A stretch of 64,000 bases of DNA from Pseudomonas sp. (lineage in GTDB: Bacteria; Pseudomonadota; Gammaproteobacteria; Pseudomonadales; Pseudomonadaceae): NCBI RefSeq assembly GCF_030147005.1, contig NZ_JASLAW010000053.1:4633-68632 (forward strand), given 5' to 3'. The notes under the pieces are model-generated. The model had not been told where the DNA came from. It worked only from the letters and a program-made list of their open reading frames with translations, and made no database searches. Numbering within the stretch: the first letter of the stretch is position 1; each line of letters opens with the position of its first letter. Positions 31,473 to 40,801 of the stretch are shown here, piece after piece. A program made the translations under genes and the position numbers.

Positions 31473-32992
31473 CCGCCAACGGCAAGAAACCCAAGGCCGA
31501 AACCGCTCCACCCACCACCTTGTTTCTGTTTGGCGCCCACGGCGACCTGGTCAAGCGCCTGCTGATGCCGGCGCTGTACAACCTGAGCCGTGACGGGTTG
31601 CTGGGCGATGGACTGCGCATCGTCGGCGTTGATCACAACGCCATCAGCGACGCCGACTTTGCCAAGAAGCTCGAGGATTTCATTCGCACCGAGGCCGCCG
31701 GCAAAGTCCGCGGCAATGCCGACAATGCGCTGGACCCACACTTGTGGGCCCAACTGGCCAAAGGCATCAGCTACGTCGAGGGCGATTTCCTCGACGACAG
31801 CACCTACGCCGACATCGCGCAGAAAATTGCCGACAGCGGCACCGCCAATGCCGTGTTCTACCTGGCCACCGCACCGCGTTTTTTCAGTGACGTGGTGCAA
31901 CGCCTGGGCAGTGCCGGATTGCTCGATGAGACGCCGGAGGGCTTCCGCCGCGTGGTCATCGAGAAACCGTTCGGTTCCGACCTGGCCACCGCCGAAGCGT
32001 TGAACGCGTGCCTGCTCAAGGTGATGAGCGAGAAACAGATCTATCGCATCGACCATTACCTGGGCAAGGAAACGGTACAGAACATCCTGATCAGCCGTTT
32101 CTCCAACGTGCTGTTCGAAGCGTTCTGGAACAATCATTACATCGACCACGTGCAAATCACCGCCGCGGAAACGGTCGGCGTGGAAACCCGAGGTAATTTC
32201 TTCGAGAAGACCGGCACTTTGCGTGACATGGTGCCCAACCACCTGTTCCAGTTGCTGGCCATGGTCGCCATGGAACCGCCGGCGGCGTTCGGCGCCGACG
32301 CGGTGCGCGGTGAGAAGGCCAAGGTGGTGGGCGCTATCCGCCCCTGGTCCGTGGAAGATGCGCGGGCCAACTCGGTTCGCGGCCAGTACACCGCCGGTGA
32401 AATCGCCGGTAAGTCACTGCCGGGTTACCGTGAAGAAGCCAACGTCGCGCCCGACAGCAGCACCGAGACGTTCGTCGCGTTGAAGGTGATGATCGACAAC
32501 TGGCGCTGGGTCGGCGTGCCGTTCTACTTGCGTACCGGCAAGCGCATGAGCATCCGCGACACCGAGATCGTGATCTGCTTCAAGCAGGCGCCTTACGCGC
32601 AATTTCGCGACACCGAAGTCGATGAGCTCAAGCCCACCTACCTTAAGATCCAGATCCAGCCGAACGAAGGCATGTGGTTCGACCTGCTGGCCAAGAAACC
32701 TGGGCCGACCCTGGAAATGGCCAATATCGAGTTGGGGTTCGACTATAAGGACTTCTTCGAGATGCAGCCGTCGACGGGTTACGAAACCCTGATCTACGAC
32801 TGCATGATCGGCGACCAGACCCTGTTCCAGCGCGCCGACAACATCGAGAACGGCTGGCGTGCCGTGCAGCCGTTCCTGGATGCCTGGAAGGAAGATGACG
32901 GCATCCAGGCCTACAAGGCTGGCGAAGATGGCCCGGCGGCGGCTGATGCGTTGCTGGCCCGTGACGGCCGCACCTGGCACAGCCTCGGATGA
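31469..32992 (+). CDS. zwf: Glucose-6-phosphate 1-dehydrogenase
   Basis: A 507-residue G6PDH. The cofactor motif is [19 protein letters not shown], with AHGD in place of the usual AxGD. The active-site segment is [14 protein letters not shown] with the catalytic histidine, followed by [11 protein letters not shown]. It oxidises glucose 6-phosphate to 6-phosphogluconolactone, feeding the Entner-Doudoroff and pentose phosphate routes. It overlaps gnd upstream and the HAD gene downstream by four bases each. Most pseudomonads also carry a zwf with pgl and eda; this paralogue next to a short gnd is a second type. Confidence 0.95.
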   Translation: MTANGKKPKAETAPPTTLFLFGAHGDLVKRLLMPALYNLSRDGLLGDGLRIVGVDHNAISDADFAKKLEDFIRTEAAGKVRGNADNALDPHLWAQLAKGISYVEGDFLDDSTYADIAQKIADSGTANAVFYLATAPRFFSDVVQRLGSAGLLDETPEGFRRVVIEKPFGSDLATAEALNACLLKVMSEKQIYRIDHYLGKETVQNILISRFSNVLFEAFWNNHYIDHVQITAAETVGVETRGNFFEKTGTLRDMVPNHLFQLLAMVAMEPPAAFGADAVRGEKAKVVGAIRPWSVEDARANSVRGQYTAGEIAGKSLPGYREEANVAPDSSTETFVALKVMIDNWRWVGVPFYLRTGKRMSIRDTEIVICFKQAPYAQFRDTEVDELKPTYLKIQIQPNEGMWFDLLAKKPGPTLEMANIELGFDYKDFFEMQPSTGYETLIYDCMIGDQTLFQRADNIENGWRAVQPFLDAWKEDDGIQAYKAGEDGPAAADALLARDGRTWHSLG

Positions 32993-33813
32993 GTGATGCA
33001 GCGATTCATCCCATCCGCTTTATCCTCAGTGATGTAGATGGCACGTTGCTGCATCCGGATCACAGCCTCAGCCAACGCACGGCCGATGCGGTGCGCGCGT
33101 TGCGTAAGGCCGGGGTGTTTTTCAGCCTGGCCAGCGGCCGCCCGCCTAAGGCTATGTTGCACCTGATCGAGACCTTCGGCATCGACGTGCCGGTGGCAGG
33201 CTTTAATGGCGGGACGTTGATCAACCCGGATGGCAGCATCCTGGTGGCGCACCATCTGCCGGCGGAAGCGGCATTGGTGACGTTGGCGCTGTTTTCGGCC
33301 GAGCCGGACGTGGAGGTGTGGGTGTTCGCCGATGGCGACTGGCTGCGCCGTGACCCGCCAGGGCCGATGGTTCAGCGCGAGGCCGACGGCCTCGGGTATG
33401 GGCCGGTGGTGGTGGAGAGTTTCGAGCCGTACCTGGACCGGGTCGACAAGATCGTCGCCGCGAGCAACAACACCCAATTGCTGGTGGAGCTGGAAGCGCA
33501 GTTGCAACCCAAGGTAAAGGGCCTGGCCCAGGTGTCGCGCTCGCAGCCGGTTTACCTGGATGTGACGGCGATGCTGGCCAACAAGGGCGAGGCCTTGAAG
33601 ACCCTGGCGGCGCACCTTGGAGTGGCGCTGGAGCAAACGGCAGCGATTGGTGATGGCGGCAACGACCCGGCGATGTTTCAAGTGGCCGGTCTATCGATCG
33701 CCATGGGCCAGGCCGAAGAAACCGTCAAGCGCCAGGCCAGCGTGGTCACCGGCAGTAATATCGAAGACGGCGCTGCCGAAGCGTTCGAGCGATTTATTCT
33801 CACCGCGCGATAA
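32989..33813 (+). CDS. Cof-type HAD phosphatase
   Basis: A 274-residue haloacid dehalogenase-like hydrolase. Motif I is ILSDVDGTLL with the nucleophilic aspartate, motif II is FFSLASGRPP, the lysine motif III lies in MLANKGEALKTL, and motif IV is AIGDGGNDPAMF. The Cof/IIB cap follows. Such enzymes dephosphorylate sugar phosphates or related metabolites. Its ATGA overlap with zwf suggests a role in hexose phosphate turnover (inference). Confidence 0.88.
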   Translation: MSDAAIHPIRFILSDVDGTLLHPDHSLSQRTADAVRALRKAGVFFSLASGRPPKAMLHLIETFGIDVPVAGFNGGTLINPDGSILVAHHLPAEAALVTLALFSAEPDVEVWVFADGDWLRRDPPGPMVQREADGLGYGPVVVESFEPYLDRVDKIVAASNNTQLLVELEAQLQPKVKGLAQVSRSQPVYLDVTAMLANKGEALKTLAAHLGVALEQTAAIGDGGNDPAMFQVAGLSIAMGQAEETVKRQASVVTGSNIEDGAAEAFERFILTAR

Positions 33814-33821
33814 GTAAGTTC

Positions 33822-33856
33822 AACTTCCGATCACTGTAGTGCGGTGATCGGAAGTT
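33822..33856. terminator. Hairpin between convergent genes
   Basis: A perfect 13-bp stem (AACTTCCGATCAC with GTGATCGGAAGTT) around a nine-base loop, placed between the HAD gene stop at 33813 and the convergent small gene stop at 33868. There is no T-run on either side, so it may end transcription weakly or protect RNA ends. Confidence 0.6.
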
Positions 33857-33867
33857 AGGCTGTCGGC

Positions 33868-34128
33868 TTACTTGGGCATTGCCCACTGCTGCAACTCGTA
33901 GCCATTTTTGTCGAGCTCGGCACGCGCCTGCAACAGCAAGTTTTCCAACTGCGCCGGGTCGGTATACGTATTCGATGACAGCTGTTTGCGGCCGATACGG
34001 GTATTGGTGCGGTCGATGACGCTCAGGCTGAGGGCGCCATTGCCATCGTGCCAGGCCACGCACTGGAAGGGCTGGAAAGCACGGTCTGCAATCAAAAGAG
34101 CTTCGTTGATGCGCAGCGGAGCGTTCAT
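33868..34128 (-). CDS. Small conserved-looking protein of unknown function
   Basis: An 86-residue cytoplasmic protein without signal or membrane segment (LRINEALLIADRAFQPFQCVAWHDGNGALS). It has a compact alpha/beta look: a strand-rich first half and a C-terminal helix (AQLENLLLQARAELDKNGY). It is convergent with the gnd-zwf-HAD unit. No family recognised. Confidence 0.6.
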   Translation of the reverse strand: MNAPLRINEALLIADRAFQPFQCVAWHDGNGALSLSVIDRTNTRIGRKQLSSNTYTDPAQLENLLLQARAELDKNGYELQQWAMPK

Positions 34129-34461
34129 GTGTGTCGTCTCTCTCTATGCCCGTTCAAGTGAGTACCGGCGGTTGGGCTGACCGTGCGGTGGGTTACTTGT
34201 ACTGATGCACGATGGTGGGGTATGGGTCACATGCTAGAGCGAGAAATTTTAACGTTCCCTGATTAACGTCATGTAAGCGGCTGTTTTGTATGTTGAATGA
34301 AGGTTTCGCCCGACTTTAAAAAATCATGGAGAGGTGGCTTTTCGCCCACAGTTATAGCGAAAGGGTACAAGGGCTGCGTCAATATTTTGTTAATGTGCCT
34401 GTCAGTCATCACAAACTGTTGTTTCTAATAACGTTAATTGTTCTGGCGACAAGGAATTCCC
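34129..34461. other. AT-rich intergenic region upstream of the sigma-54 activator
   Basis: This 333-bp stretch is AT-rich compared with the surroundings. A direct repeat TTAACG lies at about 34247 and 34262, and GTTAAT-type stretches recur near 34390 and 34430. No open frame, terminator or convincing sigma-54 site was found. It probably holds the promoter and control sites of the activator gene at 34462. Confidence 0.5.
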
Positions 34462-35787
34462 ATGCTCGTTTCCCCCGCGCAACGCCGTTTGCTGGTGGTT
34501 GACCCTTGTGACGATTGCCACGGGTTACTGCCCGGCTTGCGCACGGTCGGCTGGGAAGTGGACAGCTGTGCCCTGGCAGCGGTGGGCGATCGTTCCTGCG
34601 ACGTGGGCCTGCTGCGGTTGCAGCCCTGTCATCTGGAACGCCCCGAAGCGGTCAAGGAGTTGATTGGCCGTAGCGGCACCGAGTGGATCGCGGTGCTCAG
34701 CCAGGATGTATTACGCCTGCAGAACGTCGGGGATTTCGTCTGCGAATGGTTTTTTGACTTTCACACCTTGCCGTTCGACGTGTCGCGCGTGCAGGTCACC
34801 CTGGGACGCGCCTTCGGCATGGCGCGCCTGCGCAATAAGGGCTACACCCCGGTGGGCGGGCCTGAGCATGAGTTGTTGGGCGATAGCCGCCCCATCCGTG
34901 AACTGCGCAAGTTGTTGTCAAAGTTGGCGCCCACCGAATCCCCGGTACTGATTCGTGGCGACAGCGGCACCGGCAAGGAACTGGTCGCCAAGACGCTGCA
35001 CCGCCAATCCCAGCGGCACGCCAAGCCGTTTGTGGCGATCAACTGTGGGGCGATTCCTGAGCACCTGATCCAGTCGGAACTCTTCGGCCACGAAAAGGGC
35101 GCTTTCACCGGTGCGCATCAGCGTAAGGTCGGACGCATCGAGGCCGCCCACGGAGGCACGCTTTTCCTCGATGAAATCGGCGATTTGCCGATGGAACTGC
35201 AAGCCAACCTGTTGCGCTTTCTCCAGGAAAAACAGATCGAGCGCGTCGGCGGCAGCCAGCCCATCCCGGTGGATGTACGGGTGCTGGCGGCCACCCATGT
35301 CGACCTTGAAGCCGCCGTCGAAAAGGGCACTTTTCGCGAAGACCTGTATTACCGGCTGAACGTCCTGCAAGTCGTCACGGCGCCCCTGCGCGAGCGCCAT
35401 GGTGACGTGGCGATGCTGGCCAATCACTTTTCACGTTTCTATAGCCAGGAAACCGGCCGCCGCCCGCGCAGTTTCAGCCAAGAGGCCCTGGTGGCGATGG
35501 GGCAACACCCGTGGCCGGGCAATGTGCGTGAGTTGGCCAACCGCGTACGCCGTGGCCTGGTGTTGGCCGAAGGGCGCCAGATCGAAGCGGTTGACCTGGG
35601 GCTGCAAGGCGAGCCGCAGGTTTCGCCACCGATGGCTACATTGGAAGATTACAAACACCGCGCCGAACGCCAGGCGTTGTGCGATGTGCTCAACCGGCAC
35701 AGCGACAACCTGAGCGTCGCCGCCCGCGTGCTGGGCATTTCCCGGCCGACATTCTATCGGTTGCTGCACAAACACCAGATTCGCTAG
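34462..35787 (+). CDS. VpsR-like sigma-54-dependent activator next to the fap operon
   Basis: A 441-residue enhancer-binding protein. The N-terminal 120 residues look like a degenerate receiver (RRLLVVDPCDDCHGLLPGL) ending WFFDFHTLPFDVSRVQVTLGRAFG, which resembles the VpsR N-terminal domain. The AAA+ part has Walker A GDSGTGKE, the sigma-54 contact GAFTGA, and Walker B GGTLFLDEIGDLP. A Fis-type helix-turn-helix ends the protein (NLSVAARVLGISRPTFYRLL). VpsR and FleQ relatives respond to c-di-GMP. It converges on fapF, 22 bases apart, and a sigma-54 promoter precedes fapA, so control of the amyloid genes is a good guess but is inference. Confidence 0.85.
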   Translation: MLVSPAQRRLLVVDPCDDCHGLLPGLRTVGWEVDSCALAAVGDRSCDVGLLRLQPCHLERPEAVKELIGRSGTEWIAVLSQDVLRLQNVGDFVCEWFFDFHTLPFDVSRVQVTLGRAFGMARLRNKGYTPVGGPEHELLGDSRPIRELRKLLSKLAPTESPVLIRGDSGTGKELVAKTLHRQSQRHAKPFVAINCGAIPEHLIQSELFGHEKGAFTGAHQRKVGRIEAAHGGTLFLDEIGDLPMELQANLLRFLQEKQIERVGGSQPIPVDVRVLAATHVDLEAAVEKGTFREDLYYRLNVLQVVTAPLRERHGDVAMLANHFSRFYSQETGRRPRSFSQEALVAMGQHPWPGNVRELANRVRRGLVLAEGRQIEAVDLGLQGEPQVSPPMATLEDYKHRAERQALCDVLNRHSDNLSVAARVLGISRPTFYRLLHKHQIR

Positions 35788-35809
35788 GGGCGGGTAAACC
35801 GAAGCTGGA

Positions 35810-37108
35810 TCAGAAGTAGTACGGGAATTTCAGACTGAACGTAAAGTCTGGCGCGTCGTCGGTCATGCCAATCGCCAGGTTCGGCACGATGGTCAGGTTA
35901 TCCGACGCGGCAATCGTCATGCCCACGTTGAAGTAGCCGGCGTTGGCATCGCTGGAAACCACCGACTGCCAGTCGCCGCCGCTCGGCTTGAGTTTGCTTT
36001 TGCGCTGCACAAGGTCTGACACCGAGAACGACATGCTCATCTTTTCGTTCAAGGCAAACGCCACGCCGACACTGAACTGGAAGCTGTCGCCCAGGCGCAC
36101 CTTGCCTCCCACCTTCTGGTTGACCTCGCTGCTGATGTCGTCGAACGAGTCTTCGAAGTTGTGGGTGTACGACAGCGAACCGAACAACACGGTCGGGTCG
36201 AAGGTCTTGACCAGGGAAATGCCCGGCGTGACCGACCAGACACCGTTGCCCGTCGGCAGGCTTTCCGGCAGGTAGAGGTTGTCGTTGCTGGGCTGCCGGA
36301 CCAGCTTGATGCCGAACGGCTCTTTGCCCGTAGGCGCTTTCACCCGTACCGACACCACCGCATCCGGCAGGCTGGGGGTTTCATCGTGGAATTTGTACGC
36401 CACGCCGACGTTGACGTCGCCAAGGGTGGGGTCGCGGGTCGCCGAACCTTCCGAGGTGGCCGTGGCATCGTTGCCGGCGCCGCCGGACTGATAGGTCGAG
36501 TCGCGGTACACCACCGGCACGTTCAGGTCGAACTGCCAGCGATTGTCGAGGTTGTAGCGTCCGGTCAGGTCCAGGGTCCAACTGTCGGATTTGATCCGGT
36601 CCAGGTTGATGTTGCCGAGGAAGATCGAGTCCAGCGCCAGGAAGCCATTGAGGGTCAACTGGCGAGCGTCATAACGGGCATAGGTGATGCCGGTTTCGAC
36701 GCTGAATTTGCCATTGCCGAAAAAGCCGCTGGCCTCGTTGTAGAGATTGCTCACGCTTTGCGCAGGGGCGGAGTCGTCCTTGAGTGACTGGCCGTAGGAG
36801 CTGCCGCCGCCTGCGCCACCTGATGCCGCAGCCGCGCCCGTGCCGGCGGCGACGGTCGCGGCTTTATTGAAGTCGGCGGGGGATTTGGCCAGGCGCTTGG
36901 GCGCCGGCACCGCCGGTTGATCCTCCACTTGGCGCACACGTTGTTCCAGCACGGCCAGGGCCTTTTGCTGCACGTCGTAGCGTTGCTTGAGTTCCAGAAG
37001 CTCCTGCTTGAGGGTTTCGATATCGCTATCCGGCGCGGCATACAACACGGATGCAGGTAAGAGCGTACTTAAACAGACTACCGCGCGGAGCGATAACGAT
37101 CGATGCAT
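35810..37108 (-). CDS. fapF: FapF, outer-membrane amyloid exporter
   Basis: A 432-residue protein. A signal peptide ([15 protein letters not shown]) is followed by a coiled coil ([28 protein letters not shown], about 28-55), a proline/glycine-rich linker, and a beta-barrel ending [10 protein letters not shown]. This is the layout of FapF, which forms trimeric barrels that secrete FapB, FapC and FapE. It is the last gene of the fap operon. The ATG at 37108 is chosen because the signal peptide begins there; a TTG at 37156 overlaps the fapE stop. Confidence 0.92.
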   Translation of the reverse strand: MHRSLSLRAVVCLSTLLPASVLYAAPDSDIETLKQELLELKQRYDVQQKALAVLEQRVRQVEDQPAVPAPKRLAKSPADFNKAATVAAGTGAAAASGGAGGGSSYGQSLKDDSAPAQSVSNLYNEASGFFGNGKFSVETGITYARYDARQLTLNGFLALDSIFLGNINLDRIKSDSWTLDLTGRYNLDNRWQFDLNVPVVYRDSTYQSGGAGNDATATSEGSATRDPTLGDVNVGVAYKFHDETPSLPDAVVSVRVKAPTGKEPFGIKLVRQPSNDNLYLPESLPTGNGVWSVTPGISLVKTFDPTVLFGSLSYTHNFEDSFDDISSEVNQKVGGKVRLGDSFQFSVGVAFALNEKMSMSFSVSDLVQRKSKLKPSGGDWQSVVSSDANAGYFNVGMTIAASDNLTIVPNLAIGMTDDAPDFTFSLKFPYYF

Positions 37109-37152
37109 GAAATAAGCCGTCCTTTCCAATGCGTGAGTATCGAGGGTCAGCT

Positions 37153-37899
37153 TCAATAACCGAGCGTGCGCAGGCCTTTGAGTTGATCCAAATTGCAGTT
37201 CAACGCGCCATTGTTCAAACCGTTGTTATTCATCACGACGTTGAGTTGGGTGATGTTGTTGACGACGTTGGTATTGCCGGTCAAAACCGTCCCTTGCAGT
37301 ACATTCCCACCGCCGATCTGCTGCAGGCTGTTGCCTTGGTTGTGGTTGGCCTGGATCGCCATCTGCAGGCCGCCATTGTTGGCCGACACGCTGACATGGC
37401 CTGCCTTGCTTTCACCGGTGACGGTGCCACCGGCCACCAGGATTTGCCCGGACTGCTGGGTGTTGGCAGGGGCCAGGCCGTCTTGCGCTACGTTGATGCC
37501 CACGGTGTTGTAGGCGGTGTTGCCATCGCCGGCAGTGCGCACGCTTTGGATCACGCCCTGGCCACTGCCCAGGCCTGCGCCGCCGACCACGTTGCCGGTG
37601 CCGGTGTTCTGGTTGCCTGCGGCGCCCACGGAGCCGGTGGTTTGCACATAGAACTGCGGGGTGACGGTGCTCTTGTCGAGCTGCATGCTGGCCTTGCCGG
37701 TGATGCTGTCGCCCACGGCATTGGTCCAGGTGCTGCTCATCACAATGCCGAAGCTGATAATTCGTCCCGGCATTACATAGCGGCCGCGCAGTTCGGCTAT
37801 TTCCGAATCCTTGAGTTCGATCGGTTTGAAACCCGATGAAGCATAAGCGGGCATCGAGCCTGCCAGACACAAAACCGTCAGCCAACGGGAAGTGTTCAT
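37153..37899 (-). CDS. fapE: FapE, minor amyloid component
   Basis: A 248-residue exported protein (signal peptide [15 protein letters not shown]). The mature part is rich in N, G, Q and T and has no charged core, e.g. [20 protein letters not shown] and NANHNQGN-like segments. It ends with a single cysteine region [16 protein letters not shown]. In known Fap systems FapE is exported and found in small amounts in the fibrils. A CAGGAGC site lies upstream, and it lies between fapD and fapF. Confidence 0.88.
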   Translation of the reverse strand: MNTSRWLTVLCLAGSMPAYASSGFKPIELKDSEIAELRGRYVMPGRIISFGIVMSSTWTNAVGDSITGKASMQLDKSTVTPQFYVQTTGSVGAAGNQNTGTGNVVGGAGLGSGQGVIQSVRTAGDGNTAYNTVGINVAQDGLAPANTQQSGQILVAGGTVTGESKAGHVSVSANNGGLQMAIQANHNQGNSLQQIGGGNVLQGTVLTGNTNVVNNITQLNVVMNNNGLNNGALNCNLDQLKGLRTLGY

Positions 37900-37936
37900 C
37901 TCTTGCTCCTGGAGCGTCCTGCTCCTTATTGCGCTT

Positions 37937-38617
37937 CTAGAAGAAGTCGCTCTGGATAAAACCGAAATCCATCAGCTCGGCGTCGCCCACGGGCTTGAAC
38001 GCGTTCAGCTGATTCCTGGCGGTCAGCGGCGTGGGCGGGTCGAGCAGAACGTTGGCCTTGTCGTAGCCTTCACCCAACACGGCGAACACGATGCCATTCC
38101 AACCCTTGACGAAGTCATCCCGTGAGTAGCGCTTATGGCCCAGCACCGGGTCGCCGATGTACACCCAGTCGTTGTCGGCTCGTTGCATCACCACAAAGTG
38201 CTTGTAGCCACGGATTTCCAGCAGCACCACCACCGGGATTTTCACGGTGCTCAGGGTGTCGGCGGCAATCTTGTAGCCCCGGGCGCGCATGCCGATGCTT
38301 TCGAGGTAGCGCTTCATGTCCAGCATGGAAAAACCCTGGGTACGCACCAGCTCCTGGTCGGCGGTGACCAGCATGCCTTTGATGATGTGTTCTTCGTCGA
38401 CGTCCAGCCAATAGGCTTGGCGCAGGAGGGTGGCGAGTGCCGCGGCACCGCAACTGAAATCGGTTTTCTGTTCCACCAGGTTGGCGAACCGGCGTTCACG
38501 GATGCTCTCGACCTTCTTGAAAATCACCGCACCGCCCGGCATGGCGGAGATTGCCATGGTGCCTGCCCAGGTGGTGCCGGTCAGCAACATCAGGAGGGTG
38601 AGGGACGCGAGACGCAT
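37937..38617 (-). CDS. fapD: FapD, C39-like cysteine peptidase
   Basis: A 226-residue protein with a signal peptide (LASLTLLMLLTGTTWAG) and a C39 peptidase domain. The catalytic cysteine is C56 in TDFSCGAAALATLLRQ, the histidine is H140 in YKHFVVMQ, and the aspartate is D156 in YIGDPVLGHK. FapD is needed for fibril formation and is thought to process or assist exported Fap proteins in the periplasm. The ATG at 38617 is chosen at the signal peptide; an earlier in-frame start at 38674 would add 19 residues overlapping the space after fapC. Confidence 0.9.
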   Translation of the reverse strand: MRLASLTLLMLLTGTTWAGTMAISAMPGGAVIFKKVESIRERRFANLVEQKTDFSCGAAALATLLRQAYWLDVDEEHIIKGMLVTADQELVRTQGFSMLDMKRYLESIGMRARGYKIAADTLSTVKIPVVVLLEIRGYKHFVVMQRADNDWVYIGDPVLGHKRYSRDDFVKGWNGIVFAVLGEGYDKANVLLDPPTPLTARNQLNAFKPVGDAELMDFGFIQSDFF

Positions 38618-38678
38618 GATCGGATGACCTGGTGGACACTGGAATAAAAAAGGGCCTCGTCGCCAAGGCCCCATTGGA

Positions 38679-39416
38679 TCAGAAGCGCACGCCGCTGGTG
38701 CAGACGCTGCAACCTTGGCCGATCGACAGGCTGTTGCTGCCCTGGTTGCCCGCGCCGGATTGCAGGTTCACACCCACGTTGCCGGAGTTGCGGTTAACCG
38801 AATTGTCGAGGCTGGCGTTATTGGACACGTACTGAGGTTTGCCATACCCGTGGCTGCTGGCGGCGGTATTGAGGTAGCTGTTATTGAGCGAGTTCTGCTC
38901 GGTATTGGCAGCCGCCGCAATGTTCTTGCCGTCAGCGGTAGTGATTGCCAGGTTGTTTTTACCCTGGTTGCCCTGACCGGCCTGGCCGTTGTAACCCACG
39001 TTACCGGAGTTGCCGTTGACCGAGTTGTCCAGGGAGGCGTTGTTTTGCGTGCCTTTGTTGACGAAATTGTTGTGGGTGCTGCCTTGATCCAGATCGATCA
39101 CCGCGAACACGGTGGCAAAGTCGCCTTTGGCACTGGAGATGGCCCCCGCGTTATCCGCCTGGTTGCCGGAACCCGACTGCACGTTGACCCCCACGTTACC
39201 GCTGTTGCCGGTGACCGAATTGTCGGCAGAGGCATTGTTTTCGGTGTTGGTGTCGTCGAACTTGTTGTGCTGGCTTTGTTGTACATCGGTGACCGCAGCG
39301 GCAACCGTACCGCTAGGTTGAGGCGTTGGATGCCAGCCGCCCCCTGCTTGAGCGGCGGTAGCCATGAGCGCGGCGAGCGCGAAAACCATTGGTTTCAGGG
39401 CCATTTGAGGTTTCAT
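38679..39416 (-). CDS. fapC: FapC, major amyloid fibril subunit
   Basis: A 245-residue exported protein (signal peptide PMVFALAALMATAAQA). Three imperfect repeats are visible: R1 about 60-92, R2 about 125-157 and R3 about 199-231. Each holds NASxDNSVxxNSGNVGxN followed by QxGxGNQxxN. The two linkers have different lengths. The C-terminus has the FapC CxxC motif (C236, C239 in GCSVC). FapC polymerises into the extracellular amyloid of Pseudomonas biofilms. AAGGAG lies seven bases before the ATG. Confidence 0.95.
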   Translation of the reverse strand: MKPQMALKPMVFALAALMATAAQAGGGWHPTPQPSGTVAAAVTDVQQSQHNKFDDTNTENNASADNSVTGNSGNVGVNVQSGSGNQADNAGAISSAKGDFATVFAVIDLDQGSTHNNFVNKGTQNNASLDNSVNGNSGNVGYNGQAGQGNQGKNNLAITTADGKNIAAAANTEQNSLNNSYLNTAASSHGYGKPQYVSNNASLDNSVNRNSGNVGVNLQSGAGNQGSNSLSIGQGCSVCTSGVRF

Positions 39417-39484
39417 GGTGTTTCTCCTTGCTTCTAATGAGTTGGGTTAAGTGTTGGTACGGTCCAGCCAGTGCTACCAAGCGC

Positions 39485-40033
39485 CTACTTGATAGTGATG
39501 CCCAGGGTGTTAGCCACTCGGTTCCCCACCCCGGCACTCTGGTTCACCTGAATCACTCCTCGGCTGCCGGTGAAGGCCTGGTCGCTGGTCACGACCTGGC
39601 GGCTGCCAGTGGTGGAGGTGAGCCCTGAGTCGGTCAACTGCGTCGTGTTCTGTTGCAACAGGACGCTGTCATCGATGCTTTGCGGGCCAGGATTGACACT
39701 GATCCGCACCGCATTGATCGATTGGTTATTGGCCCCGGCCGACTGGTTGATGCCCAGTACGCCGTTGCCGTTGGTAAAGGCGGTGCCCAGGATCGCCGCC
39801 TTGGCGTTCAAGGACGGGTCGACGTTGCCGTCGAGTTTCTGCAGGTTGAGGGTGGTGGCCTGGCCGCCGAGGACAATGGCGCGGCTGTTGGACATTTGTT
39901 GCCGGGTACCGGCCGCCTGGTTGATCGACAAGACGCCCTCATACTGTTTGCCGCTGCTGCGGATCAGGGCGCTGTTGTCAGCCATGCCCGACGCGCTGCC
40001 CAACAGCGCCAACAGCCACGCGAAGCGCGCCAT
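39485..40033 (-). CDS. fapB: FapB, amyloid nucleator
   Basis: A 182-residue exported protein (signal peptide FAWLLALLGSASGMA). Three short repeats share a G-V-L-x-I-N-Q-x-A-G pattern: EGVLSINQAAGTRQQ, NGVLGINQSAGANNQ and RGVIQVNQSAGVGNR. In characterised Fap systems FapB resembles FapC and is thought to nucleate the fibre. Its ATG shares one base with the fapA stop (TAATG), so the two are coupled. Confidence 0.92.
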   Translation of the reverse strand: MARFAWLLALLGSASGMADNSALIRSSGKQYEGVLSINQAAGTRQQMSNSRAIVLGGQATTLNLQKLDGNVDPSLNAKAAILGTAFTNGNGVLGINQSAGANNQSINAVRISVNPGPQSIDDSVLLQQNTTQLTDSGLTSTTGSRQVVTSDQAFTGSRGVIQVNQSAGVGNRVANTLGITIK

Positions 40034-40485
40034 TACTTGCCCCCCAGCATGCCGCCGATAGTGTTCAAGGGGGCCATGCCGCGTTGGATCGAATCGCTGA
40101 TCTGCCCACCCATGCCGCTGCCTGCGCCGTGGCCGGCGGCTGCGCCAGTGGCCCCCACGGTCGACATACTGTTTTGCGTGGTGCCCAAGCCAGGCAAATG
40201 GCCGTTGGGCTGGATGGAACGGGCAAGGCTCGAACCGCTGCTGACGCTGCCAATGTCCACATCACTGAGTTCGCCGGAGGTGGCGCTGATGACCGCTTTG
40301 CTGGGGTTGGCGTTGGCAGTGGTGGGGTAGGGGTCGGGACGGGAGGTGCGCCCATACATATGACCCTGCACGGTGCGCCCTGTGACGATCACGCCGTCAC
40401 CCGCCTGGCTCGGCAGGCTGATGCCGGCGCTGAGCACGCAACTGATCAGCAGTGCGTTTATCGAGGCGTGAGTGAGTGTGTCCAC
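40033..40485 (-). CDS. fapA: FapA, amyloid assembly regulator/chaperone
   Basis: A 150-residue exported protein (signal peptide INALLISCVLSAGISLPSQA). The mature part is small, polar and glycine-rich at the end (GHGAGSGMGGQ, then IGGMLGGK). FapA affects FapC export and may act as a periplasmic chaperone. The start is GTG at 40485 with AAGGA eight bases upstream. It is the first gene of the operon, about 43 bases from the expected sigma-54 start point. Confidence 0.88.
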   Translation of the reverse strand: MDTLTHASINALLISCVLSAGISLPSQAGDGVIVTGRTVQGHMYGRTSRPDPYPTTANANPSKAVISATSGELSDVDIGSVSSGSSLARSIQPNGHLPGLGTTQNSMSTVGATGAAAGHGAGSGMGGQISDSIQRGMAPLNTIGGMLGGK

Positions 40486-40537
40486 GGCGGCAGTCCTTTT
40501 TATTCACGCTGACCCTGAACAGCGTTGTCAGGGACAG

Positions 40538-40553
40538 AGCAGAAGGCGTGCCG
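40538..40553 (-). promoter_or_regulatory. Sigma-54 promoter of the fap operon
   Basis: On the minus strand the sequence is CGGCACGCCTTCTGCT. It has GG (552-551) and GC (540-539) separated by exactly ten bases and matches TGGCACG-N4-TTGCW at all but two of its fixed positions. Transcription would start near 40528, about 43 bases before the fapA GTG. The adjacent sigma-54 activator at 34462 fits this promoter type. Confidence 0.8.
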
Positions 40554-40617
40554 CTTTTTATTTCTCCTTCCTGTTCAGGCGGTTGCGACTTTCGTTGGAT
40601 GAGGCAACGGTTGCGGT

Positions 40618-40754
40618 GTTTCAGGCATGAGACAGTCGCCGCCCGGCGCGTTATGCCGGGCCTTGCGCGCCAGTTGTATCAACGATGAAACAGTGCCCAT
40701 GACAAAACCATGAAGCCGCGCCGGTGGGGCGTTTCAGGGCACATGGTTGTTTCA
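40618..40754 (-). promoter_or_regulatory. Cluster of GTTTCA motifs upstream of the fap promoter
   Basis: GTTTCA occurs at 40618-40623, 40731-40736 and 40749-40754, and in inverse as TGAAAC at 40686-40691. They lie 65-215 bases upstream of the sigma-54 promoter, where enhancer sites usually sit. The 316-bp stretch between fecR-like and fapA holds no gene. Function as activator-binding sites is inference. Confidence 0.35.
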
Positions 40755-40801
40755 AAAATGGACATTTCGCGCGGACTGCCGATTCGGTGGCGCCGACGGT
40801 A

